Assembly (NCBI GenBank): GCA_947568835.1
Contig: OX387605.1
Coordinates: forward strand, 17,984,418 to 18,048,417
DNA from: Protonemura montana
Taxonomy: Eukaryota > Arthropoda > Insecta > Plecoptera > Nemouridae
DNA length: 64,000 nt
Reading direction: 5' to 3'
The notes below the pieces were generated by a model. The model did not search any database. It was given only the letters and a program-made list of their open reading frames with translations, and was not told the DNA's origin. Made by a program: the position numbers and the translations under genes. Below are positions 14,101 to 25,336 of the stretch, piece by piece. Every line of letters starts with the position of its first letter. Position 1 is the first letter of the stretch.

Positions 14101-17100
14101 AATGTTCCCTACAAATAGGCAATCGAGACAGTATCAACAGCCCCCTCACTCTTCGTCACATCCGTGTTGATCTTCATCTGCATCAACTCATCATCGCATC
14201 TATCTTTTCAGCGACGCAAAGAAAGTTTATTCCACCCAAATTCCTGGCAACTAAACCTAAAATTTCTCGCAAGTTGATCATGTTTTTAAATCAAATCTTT
14301 CTCTCCCGTAACATTTTTTTAAACTTATACTAGTGGCAACTAAAAGTATGCAAACAACTCAATAATTTCGTACTGAATTTTAGTGCTGCATTTACGATAT
14401 GAATATTTGGAGATTTGGGAAATGTATAACCAGCTGCCCTGAGTTTGATATCCATCTTGGTAAACCTTGAGGTATTCAAACAAGAATACATTCAAACACG
14501 TATAACTAATTATTTTTCGTATACCAATCTAGCAAAACACACTGGAAATAATGAACCTAATTGGCTACAGATTCAGTCCCAACCCAAATCTAAACCGTAA
14601 ACGTCGAGACAGTTTGTGATGTCGTGTATGGAAGATGAGTCTGTCAAGATCGTAATCGCATCTTAGAAGGACAAGCATAACCGTAACAGAATCACAAACC
14701 ACACTTGGATGATTTTTCACCATTCATTAGCCTGTTGGTTGATGTTATCAGTCATAGCTGGCGCTGTGTGTGGTCTTGACCAAGCGGGCATGCCACTCGT
14801 GTCCATTCCGTCTGCCCGCTACCCCATAGTAACCTGTCTCTCTACACGCGTATCACCTTCACGCTCACGCAACTTGCATTATGCACGCTGAGCTAGGCCA
14901 CGGCACGGTGCATGTCACGTGGAATTTAAATCTCGTAGCAATTAGCTAGCAAAGTGCGATTATAAATCTTTAACAAATTGCACAAATTATATTAATGGTG
15001 GCTGCAGCACACAGTAGAAATAAACCGATGCGAAACAAAATAAATGACATTTAATATTATATCAACTAATTTTTTAATTGTTTTGCACTCTTTTTTGCGG
15101 ACAAGGCAAATGCATGGCATGTCCAATATTTATTATTGCCATGCAAGATATATTAATTTTATCGCTGGAAAGTGGACTTGACGGTGAACATTAAAAGAAG
15201 TAGTGCCTACCAATCGACTATGGTACGTCCTCAATTGGCACACTACAGAAAAAGATGTGTTGTTCCCATTCGGTGCCATTTGCAAACTTTCCCATTCCAC
15301 GGTCGCCAGCCAAAAGAATGGCAGTAAACGTTGACAATGAACCTGATAAAATATCCCCTGCCATAGATTAGGATTCAATTCATTTCAATCAGCGTGCATT
15401 TGATTATGATCAGCACGATCACGATCGTACGAGAGCCGAGTGAGTGGAGTCCCGTGTCTTTGGTGGGAAGGGGAGAGGAGTCTTGAGGCGTTCGAGCGAA
15501 CACGAGAAGACGCCTGCCCCTGGCGTCCCGGTGTCTCATGTTACTGCCTCAGGGGCGGCTAATCGCTCTCAATAGTTCGGTAATGAGACCGGCCACCCAC
15601 GAAGACGGTCATCTTATCTCTGGGGCATGTCAGTATAGAGCTTAAATACCGTGTGCTCAAGGGGGAAAATTGAAAGTTATCATGAAATTGAAAAATTAAT
15701 TTTTGCCTCGCAGGGGGATAATAAACTAAATTAAAATTACATTATAGTGGCTTTAATCAATATGAAACTTATAGATAATTATATAGGAAAATTATAGGAG
15801 GTTGGTCTAGATCGGTTCCTAATTACTTTGTAAGCAATAGGTGGTCTATTGGCTTTGAAATATACTTTTATTTCATTTTGGTTTGTGGCCAACTTAGATG
15901 AGATCTTGACAGGAACCAATGGGTTGGGCTAAGAAATATGAGCCAAATTAAACTGTGTCCCTCAATTCTATACACTATTCCAATTTTCCAAACCTCAAGC
16001 CACAGTTTTATATCACTATTTCCTATTCCTCACACATGTACAACATTCCACCAACATTCATATGCCATCATATCTCATTTGTACGCGCCGCATTTGTACA
16101 CTAATTGCCAGCATGAGTGTTCCGTTTTTTTTTGCTTTACTCGTCTTGCTCCATTTGTTCATGCTTCCCAGTTTCTTTTTTAAATAAAATGTAGAATTAA
16201 AACTAGCAGCAATTACAATAATCATTGTGGTGAGCATGTTGGCATATTATAATGATGGGATGGGAGGGACGCCCATTTTGAGCCCCCCTCTCCCCCTAGG
16301 CCCGCCACTGGGCACAAGCATTTCCTTTGCTTATACTAATAGTCTCATACTCTCATGGACCTCACACGGAGGTTTAGACAATTTACAAACCATTCGGGCC
16401 TAACCTACACCTTGAGTTTTACGACCAGAAATTACACATCCACACATAAATAAACGCGTCATCCAGAGCGAAATGAGTTTTTTTCTCATCCATTTGGTTT
16501 ACATTGATTGGTGTTTATTGTCATTTGCATTTTGAGGTTATGGGTCGAAAGATTTTTTTTTAATATGAAGACTGATGGGTAGCGTAACTATAATCAGAAT
16601 TTACTTGACGTCTAGAACATAAAAGTAATAGCTGCGAGTTATAAAAACCGTAAAAACATGTGTACATGTGACATAAATCGTTATTGTCAACTGCACAATT
16701 GGTGCCCAATCACGATCACAGCCACCATGATATAAAAATATATTTAATATTCAAATCGTAACACCGATATTGAAATTGATTCCAACCCAATTTCCAATAT
16801 TATGAATGTACGGTCACACCATTCTCTTTATTTTAGAAATGACTCACAAGGCTTGATACCATAGTCACCAAACCATTGTTTTCAATCCAGCCATTGACCC
16901 AACCAGTCTAATTACATGCATGTACATGCAGTAATTCACGCCGATGTGTATTGCGATGCTCGCAATTCCACGGTCTCACACCTCCCAACACTAAGGTGTA
17001 CCCATGCCAGGTGTGGATGCGGAAAGGCGTGACGTCCTTACACAGATCAAAATCATCATCAACCTCCGGTCCCCCCATTCAGCATTGCATCCCTCTCAGG

Positions 17101-20100
17101 CTATAAAAACGCATACCAATTTTACTTTTTGGCGCAGGATACAGATGCATTCCGAAATAGTGTTGAACTGTATAGCTTGGAGTATGACTAAATCAGATAA
17201 GTTGACAGATGCAGCGTGCTGTTTCTCCTATTTAACACTCGTGTGATATATTTGGAAGGCACCCCGCGGGAAGTAACCCCTAACTGAGGCCACCTGTATG
17301 GATTGGCTACTGTTCTTTTCCCCATGGGTCGCCGATCTCTTGCATGCGAGGCCAGAAAAGAGCACATGGACTCCATGGATGGAGGCCCCTATGTCCTCAA
17401 GTTACGTAAAGTATCACCACGAATCCTTATGGGTGGTCATTTTAATGCTCCATTTGCTCATAAAAAGGCATTTGAAATGCGTTTAACAATGCCACTTAGA
17501 TTAGTGGGCTATAAATCTTGTTCAGCTGGCATCTAACAAAGAAGTGACAGACAGTGTCGACTACGGAGACACTGGATTCTCGAGGAAATGTATCGGGAGA
17601 ATGTTCACTCCTTCGTGATCAACGACAACGCAACTCGCTGGTAAATTATCACAGACATTGTGTCACATTATTGCCAGCATGCGATTTTATTCTAGCTCCA
17701 TGCATAGTTAGACAATTGTGCTAGAAAAGAAGAATTTATGGGCGATTTGTGTCCTGGCTCCAAAAGAATCGAACACAATCGTGAAAATGTTAGGTCTATT
17801 AGATTTAATTTGTATCGTAAAATATGCCCAGCAAGGCTACAATATAATTTCACAACGAATTAAACGTGTACGTTTCTTATGTGCATTTTGAATGTGAGAT
17901 CAAATTAAATTTATACAGCAAAGAAGAATTATTTTTGAAGGACCGGAAAACCGTAACTTTTCTTTAAAAACACTATTAAACTTGGGACCTGGCAAACAAT
18001 AAATGTGAACATAATGTTGAGGAATGGCCTTACAACAATAGGTATTACAAAGACCACCCATGGGATGCGCCACCAGCATTAATGATACACGGAATTAATA
18101 AAGTACACAATTGGCGCAATTAAGACGGGGAGCGAGTTCTTGAAGCCCGACTTTTTATGGTCGCTATCAAAGAATGTGCGCACTGTCCATCCTATTTGCT
18201 CGCGTGCTACAATAAACCAATAAACGGCGTTCGTTTTTCTCCGCTAGAACTACGTGATAACCGGCCCATGGCGCCTGGGCCAGTGCCCGTCGACCATTGG
18301 CGCCATACACTGTTTACACTACCTGGGCCATGAACAGGAGACGTATTATTATTGATGAACAAGTCAATTCGAAGCAAACGGCCTCTTATCGATCTTTCTG
18401 TCTCGTCAGTGTTCGACTGGCCTGAACACAGGGGGTGGTTATAGAGTGGAACCTTCTTAGAAACCGGGACGCCATGGTTTTTCGAGTCGGGACGAGAGGC
18501 AGGAAAGGTAAAGGGTCATTTAACACAATTTTACTAGTGACAACTGTCAAAACTCAAGCATGATCAATCTATCATAAGATGTTTCCCCAAGATTTAGATC
18601 GCGGTCAAGTCTCGAGACAGACGTTGCAGACTCACGATCAGAAAATCGGTCATCTTCTCAGCGGGACCAGCCATGTGGCAAGACCAAGCGAGACTAACTG
18701 TGGTGTGCAGTTCCAAATCGTCTTCAGCCAGATGTCTATCCCCCCTTCAAATCGTAAAACGCTTCTTCTGAAACAATGAGCAAGCCACTATCTCGAATTG
18801 TAACCTACAATTTCTTGACCGATCTCACTAATGGCAATGCATCACCTTCACACCTCGCTTCGCCACCAGTACCAACTGACATAGATCACATCTTAGCATC
18901 TCGCCATGAGTCGCCCTGCCATTCCATCATAAGCAAAATCAGGTAATACCAGCCACGATTTGCTTCAGATAGCCGCCAGGAGCGGGCTAAACCAAAAACT
19001 TGGCAAAATGTTAAGTGTTTGCATCGAATCGAGCTCGTCACACGTCACTCTTCAGGGCCACCCACGACGCCGGAACGGAAGAAGTTGTGTGGGGGTGCGA
19101 TAGTCCCCTCTTGGGCTGGCTGCCTGGCTGCCTGGCTGTCATTGGGAGACCACCCAACACGATGAACGGACCACACACCGTGATGGGGGCCCCGGCCCGC
19201 TCTGCCCCCTGCCACCGCCACTCGCCGGATTGCTGCCCGGTGCCCCTGCGTCGCCGCCGTCGACGCCTTCGCTGCTGTGCAGCGCACGGGTGCCCCTTGG
19301 CTACTGCCCGTGTGTGTGTTAGGTGCACAACGGACGGGACTGTTTGCTGGGGGTAATTTGAAGGAACACGAAATGACTGTGTGGTCGCCAAATTAGATGA
19401 CGCTTTTATCGGAACCGGGGACACGGTACATGCGCGTGAAGTTGCATGGATGTTTGTTGTCTGACAGTAGCAAATGACTTGATAATTTTATTTTTTACTT
19501 GCGAAATTGGCTAAAAATGTGTTTACTTGAAATACATACGCGTGAAAAAACCTCGAATGTATCGAGCAAATGTAAAGTATGTATTTTTCTGGTGGTGTGG
19601 ACGTTGACTTGTTTTCTATGTGTAGCAAGCACGTAGACAAATTATATTCAATATAAAAAGAAAACTCGATAAGATTTGTACACCTAGATAAGGGTCTGGG
19701 CGAGTAGATATAAAGCGCTACAAACATTCCAACAACTCCCCAAGACAGCGTCGGCGTCGGCGTCGCGTACCTCTTCTCTACCTCCCCAGTCTCGATATTT
19801 ATGCCGGCGACTAATCGGTCCCAAATCGCCGAGGTGTAATTGTCACTGGCGGGACATCGAAAAGCATGTTGCGGAAAGGGTGTGATTTATTTGGCGACAC
19901 AGGACATAAGATAGCATTCGATGTCAAACGCCCAAGTACACCCACCCATGGATGGTGAAGAGGGGAGTCGTTGGAGCTCGTTTAGTACCCGGACGACGAT
20001 CCTACGCAACTTTTCTCATAGTCGACGCCATCTCATTATCACTGTTGTCACTTTGACTTTACTTCTTGTAAAAAGCCAAGCAGAAAAAGTTAGTTCCATT

Positions 20101-21130
20101 TGTAATAGAATTCAATTGAAATTTGATTTGGTCTACTCTGTGCACGGTTAGTTATTCCAAGCATGCAATTCTTATGGAAATGTGTACTCATCAATTTATT
20201 TTTCCCTGGCATTTCTAACGAAAAGGAATATTGAAACTGATGTTCAAGTGTATTAATCAAAATCAGAAGCTCCCTGTACACAATTTACTTCATCGATAAA
20301 TCACAGTAGAACGGATTCAGAGGACCAAAATTCATTTCTTTTTGTTGAGAAAAAAAATCAGTGTCATTGATAGAAGTGGAAGAAAATGAATCCCAACCAA
20401 TGACAGAACATCGATAACAAAGATCGTTCGACAAAGATTTGGTAGCTGCCCCAATCACTCATCTTACCCCAAATTCTTCGACCGACTTCTGGCTGTAATG
20501 AATGTTGACAGATAAAATATGGGAAATATTGCGGGACAAAATATTATCAACGCAAAGATGTATAGCTGTGGTGAGTGATTCTTTAGCCTGGTCGACTTCT
20601 GGGTGGTTGGCTTGTCGTTTTGTAGATGCCATGTTATATCATATTCTCGTAATTGTTTGTTGAAGGATATAAAACTGTTTTTTTTAATGCTGAAATATAA
20701 AAATCAGAGTGTGATGATGTATGAAACTTGACTTTTGCCTTCTCTTGGGTGGGCTCGGCGGCGGCTCCTTTTCCTCAGAAGATGCCTCCGTAGAAAAGCC
20801 GTCTCATTTGGAAATATTTCTCAATAAAATATGCCCCATAAGTGGGAATATTTCATAACGAGCGAATTTTATTAACGAAACTAATGAAATTTGACTGCAT
20901 TAATTTTTCTTTGACTTTAAGTGGATTCCCTTTATCTTCAAAGAATTCAAATGTGCTTTTAGATTTTTCCCGCAAATTACGTGTCTCTTGTTTTTCGTTT
21001 TCGTCCATATAAATTAGTTTCAAATCGTATACCCCGCTTATTCGGCCTTTTGGCTCACGTACAGCGCATTCTGGTAGTTAATATTGAAGCTTGATGAAAA
21101 TGTCATGTCAAACCTAACTTCAAATTAAAG
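11195..21130. other. Intergenic, gene-poor; upstream region of VPS25
   Basis: Nearly 10 kb without a supported gene. GC-rich islands occur at about 11760-11820 (with a CG dinucleotide run), 15420-15620, 18230-18310 and 19040-19330 (arginine-rich frames on both strands caused by CGC-type repeats). They could mark promoters or unrecognised first exons. At 16262-16312 a GC-rich block with CCCCTAGGCCCGCCACTG looks like the end of a DNA transposon, but I could not find its partner end. The last few hundred bases should hold the VPS25 promoter. Confidence 0.45.
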
Positions 21131-22902
21131 ATGGGTGAAATGGAATGGCCATGGCAATATAGTTTTCCACCTTTCTTTACGTAAGTTCGTTTTGACTTAT
21201 TTCTACAATGATTAGTGGGTTTGAAAGAGTGATTTTAGAAGTTAGGTTTGATTCTTGCGAGGATATGCTTTTTAAATTGTTGTTCCCGGTGAGACCGCGT
21301 TACTTGAGTGGGGATGGGCTCTAGCCACTTTCTTGTCAAAACAAATGTAGTTGTAATTCTATGTATTATTATGATGAACACATATTAACTGGGGCTTAAT
21401 AAACAAACTCTCTATTTATTCAGCATCATAATACACTGATTAGCCAGTTAATCCTTCTTTTCTTCTTTTGCAGAATCCAGCCTCATGCAGAAACTCAGGC
21501 AAAACAAATTCAGGCATGGAGAAATTTAGTTATGGAATATTGTCGCATCAATAAATTAGGAGTTTTAGATGTACGGGAAGCTCAACGGAGTCCACTTTTC
21601 AACAACACTTCTATTAATCGTATCCTTTGAAAATAACTGAGCCTTTCCATGGAAGTGTAGCCCATCTTTATGGTCACATCAACAGGTTTATCACCGTCTT
21701 TTCGTTACCTTGTTACTTCCAACATACTTTACATAATGAGAAGGCCAACCTACAAAGAACAGTCACACTCAGTTTAAACTAAGTCTTGTTATTTTCAAAT
21801 ATTTACCAAAAGAAAACAGCTAGAACCATTGAATTTGAGATGGCATGAAATGTGTAGCAGTATCCAATACAATGGCGAAGTTTTGATTCAAACCGAGCCA
21901 TAAATAATCATATGCATGCCTATTTGAAGTGCTCCGCACATTCTGCCCCACTTCATATTGAATGCAGACTGATAAAATCGAAATAGAAGCATTGGCTAGG
22001 CATAAGCTCTTATACCCAGAGAATGTATGGAAATACATTCAGTCACAGTCGACGTACAGTGGGGCGAAAGGTGTGTGGCACTTGAAACGACCACACATAT
22101 GATTGTTTTTATCTCGAATCTATCTTTCCGGAGCTTAAAAATTGAAAAACTTGTGTGCCCTTAGTATGAAAAATAGACACCATACCATACCATAATACAT
22201 GCCATTCACTTAAACGAAAATTGATTTCAGTTTTTCCTTAGCGTATTTTAGGTTCTTTGCCTGTGGAAGGTATTGTGAAGGTTCTTGAAGATCTTGCTCG
22301 CTCTAGGAATGCCGAACCAGTAGATAAAACTAAACACATCTGGCATATTTATTGCCATACTTTAGAAGAGTGGGGCAACCTGATCTATTCTTGGATTCAA
22401 AACAATGGCATGCTGAACACAGTATGCACTTTGTATGAACTGACTGAAGGAGAAAACACAGTTGGTGAAGGTAGGTCGCTACTTCTTGCAGCAAATTATA
22501 TTCTAACGAGAGATTCCATCCATCTCTATGATTCTGCCATTTTGTAGGCTGGTAACAAGAGTTTTTTTCGAAATGCAATCACATTACGAATCAATTAAAA
22601 TAAAATTTATATCAAGATATTCAATCATGGTTTTTACAGTGTTAGTGCAACCTTAGACTGAAATGTATTTTTGCAATGAATGTAAGAACACCTGGCTTGT
22701 GTTTTTGCTGATTTTGAGCAGTGTTTTTTTCTCTGTTTTTATTGTAGAAATACTCAATATGATCTTATAGAGAAAATTATTTGTTTCAGAATTTTATGGA
22801 TTGAACAGCGATATTTTGGTCAAAGTTCTACGAAGACTCGAAGCAAATAACCGGGCAGAACTCATAATGTTTGATGATAATCAAGGAGTAAAATTTTTCT
22901 AA
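21131..22902 (+). CDS. VPS25: VPS25, ESCRT-II complex subunit
   Basis: Vps25 is the two-copy arm of cytosolic ESCRT-II, which recruits ESCRT-III through its C-terminal winged-helix domain during multivesicular-body sorting of ubiquitinated cargo. Four exons join in consistent phase: 21131-21180, 21474-21619, 22252-22470 and 22790-22902, with GT-AG introns, giving 175 aa; the animal protein is about 176. Diagnostic features are the N-terminal EWPWQYSFPPFFT block (the PPFF type of motif that binds the other ESCRT-II subunits), then REAQRSPLFNN, RSLPVEGI, EEWGNLIY and the end NQGVKFF. The first ATG is chosen; the second, three codons later, would also fit. EXOSC7 follows on the same strand about 750 bases downstream. 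Nothing is broken, so it is probably functional. Confidence 0.96.
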
Positions 22903-23653
22903 GGAGAGACCAAAACCAAGTGGTGCAAACTGTACTAAGACATTTAATTTATACATAATATTCATTCTGCAGCATTTAAGCATTAAATCTACAAAACAAT
23001 TATTGATGCTTAAGCACGTACCTAAACTCACAATCCAATGCCAATTTAATTTGTAAGCTACTCTCCAGTCAATTCTCTCTCCGTAAGCAAGACAGCTGCA
23101 GACAGAACCGGCAATCTCGATTTTGACTACTTGCAATACCTTCTCTCCTCTTGAGTTTATTTGTATATTGTTCATTTTATAATTTTAGAAGTGACTTCGA
23201 GTAAGTTCGTTGATTCAGCAGGGTGTTTATAGTGATCAATGTATTAAAAAAACTTGTAGTTAGAACTTTCTTTCACAACCTGAATGTGCAAGGAAATAAA
23301 ACAATATTCTTGTTTTGTACAATGTGCTGTACTAAAAGATAACATGCCTATATTAAATTAGCTAGTGTTCTGGTAGATGAACTGGAAGAGGAAGGAAACG
23401 CAGACTTGCCGAAGTCCAAATTGCTGATTGCGAAAGTAATATTTTTAATTATTTTCTTTCTTGAGAGAGCCTGCTTGAAAAGTCGTTCAATTTAAAAAGA
23501 CCGGCATCATTAGGTTGTTGGCGGTGTAGTGGTACCTAGGGTGGTATATTTCCTAATTTACATGTCTACCAAAGTAGACATACAAAATTCTTGGTTTCGG
23601 TTAGAACCTAGCGCGAAGTGTTTACATATTTTGTATAAAAAGAGCTGCGTGCA
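22903..23653 (+). other. Intergenic: VPS25 3' UTR and EXOSC7 upstream region
   Basis: It holds the probable VPS25 3' UTR with an ATTAAA at 22982 and an AATAAA at 23295, then the EXOSC7 promoter region. A 74-base segment (23362-23435) flanked by AG and GT could encode the acidic peptide VDELEEEGNADLPKSK. No neighbouring exon joins it convincingly, so I do not call it a gene. Confidence 0.5.
23295..23300 (+). promoter_or_regulatory. Poly(A) signal candidate for VPS25
   Basis: A canonical AATAAA lies about 390 bases after the VPS25 stop codon, ahead of a T/GT-rich stretch. An ATTAAA variant at 22982, about 80 bases after the stop, is an alternative. Confidence 0.45.
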
Positions 23654-25074
23654 ATGGCAGAAATTCTACTTAGTGAAGCAGAAAAAACTTTTATATTTGA
23701 CGGTGTTGAGGTATTTGTGGATTTTTGTGTGAAATACCAATAGTTTCAGTCATAAAAGTTGCAGCACATGCTGGAAGACCGGAGAAGTGAGGTTAGGCTC
23801 GCCAATAACTTTTGGATATTTTCAGGATAATTTTCGAGCAGATGGTAGATCAAGACTTGATTATAGACCAATTGAGGTAGAAACTGATGTTGTCACACAT
23901 GCCAGCGGATCCGCTCGTTTGCGGATGGCTAACACAGATATTCTTGTTGGAGTTAAAACAGAAATCGATGCACCTATTGACGGGAAACCGGGCGAGGGAA
24001 AATTAGAGTTCTTTGTGGATTGGTATGTAGATGACTAATATTGAAATATAAAATAAACAAATGAATTTGATGGAAGTTCAGTTGTAATTTTTATTGGAAA
24101 GTAGGCAGGTATGGGAATATCGTGATTGACATTGTTTTCAAATCCTCAGCTCAGCCAACGCAACTCCAGAGTTTGAAGGTCGAGGAGGTGAGGAATTGGC
24201 CACAGAAATAAGCAGCAGCTTGACTAGAGCTTATAGTGCCAAGCAGTCTTTTGACTTGAGGAAACTTTGCATCTTAGAGGGCTTGCAATGTTGGAAACTT
24301 TACATTGACATTTTGGTAGGTTTACTTATCTTTGGTACTCAAACATAGATCCCAACTCTAACCTGTTTGCTGTTAAATCTTTAAATAACTTACAAAAGTC
24401 CAACTGATGTAGGTACTTAACTAAATTTAAAGAAAATTTTATAGAATTGACGGTTCCTATGCTTTTAAACCAGTTTTTTAAAAGCTTGAATTTTTAATAA
24501 TTTTCATAATTTACTTTTAGGTCTTGGAGTGCGGTGGCAATTTGTTTGATGCAGTTTCATTGGCGGTGAAGGCTGCCCTACACAACACCCGCATTCCGTG
24601 CGTCCGTGCTGTAGTCATGGATGCTGGTCAGATCGACCTGACTCTCTCTGACGACCCGTTTGACTGTTCTCGTCTAGATGTGTCAAATGCACCGTGCATG
24701 GTCACGCTCTGCAAGATCGGTGACCACTGCCTCGTGGACCCATCACTAGAGGAAGAGACTTGCAGCACCGCCAGTGTTGTTTTGGCCGTGACAGAAAGTT
24801 CACAGATCACCACTGTTTTTAAAACAGGCGTTGGCAGTTTTCACTTGCTAACACTGAATGATGCTATTCAAGTGAGATAACATGTCAGATAGGGAAGAGA
24901 ACTTTTGCTATTCTAATGCTTTGTAGGGCTCTGGGCTTTTAACATTCATTTTTATTTATTTAGGTTGGCAAGTCTATTGGATCTGATTTGAATCGAGGTC
25001 TGCGAGCAGCGTTGCTTCAGGAGGAATCTGCGGGCGAAACAAGAAAACGCTTTGGATTCTTAGTCCTTAAATAA
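23654..25074 (+). CDS. EXOSC7: EXOSC7 / Rrp42, RNA exosome ring subunit
   Basis: Rrp42 is one of six RNase PH-like subunits forming the ring of the eukaryotic RNA exosome, which threads RNA to the Rrp44 and Rrp6 nucleases for rRNA processing and RNA decay. In animals the ring is catalytically inactive. Five exons join in phase: 23654-23710, 23826-24022, 24150-24315, 24521-24871 and 24964-25074, giving 293 aa; the human protein is about 291. Recognisable blocks are LSEAEKTFIFDGVE at the start, DNFRADGRSRLDYRPIEVET, GSARLRMANTDILVGVK, then ATPEFEGRGG, LECGGNLFDAVSLAVKAAL and NTRIPCVR. All introns are GT-AG. It shares orientation with VPS25 and converges with the first transporter gene, whose stop lies about 260 bases beyond. 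No frameshift is seen. Confidence 0.96.
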
Positions 25075-25174
25075 TTATTTCTTTGTGTGAATTTGCCATT
25101 TGTTTTGTGGCACTGGAGGTAAATTCTTAACTGTGCTAACATTTTGTGTTGTTAATTTTGGATACCTAGGTTGT

Positions 25175-25180
25175 AATAAA
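25175..25180 (+). promoter_or_regulatory. Poly(A) signal candidate for EXOSC7
   Basis: AATAAA lies 100 bases after the EXOSC7 stop codon, the normal distance for a short 3' UTR. It sits in the small gap between EXOSC7 and the convergent transporter gene, so the two 3' ends probably nearly touch or overlap. Confidence 0.7.
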
Positions 25181-25336
25181 CTATAATCCACAATTTACTT
25201 ATTCAACAATTTACTTGGGACAACATGCCACTTTTCAGTCAATATTCAGGATATGCACAGAATTCTTAGAGTTACTTACAACTTGTTTTGTCCTTCCTTT
25301 AATCTATGCTGCAGCTGTCTATCTTGTCAAGTGTGG

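Noticed and set aside
9777..15610. CCCACGAAGACGG shared by about 9777 and 15597
   Set aside because: Thirteen bases without extended similarity; within reach of chance in 64 kb.
18266..18305. Inverted 8-mers ATGGCGCC / GGCGCCAT
   Set aside because: Too short and common in a GC-rich patch to support a function.
19015..19424. Overlapping frames of 80-128 codons on both strands
   Set aside because: Arginine runs come from CGC/GCC repeats in a GC-rich patch; no domain, splice context or conserved motif.
21035..21055. CGCTTATTCGGCCTTTTGGCT, resembling the 5' end of U2 snRNA
   Set aside because: The match stops after about 14 exact bases; the branch-site recognition region and Sm site of U2 do not follow. 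At most a tiny relic.
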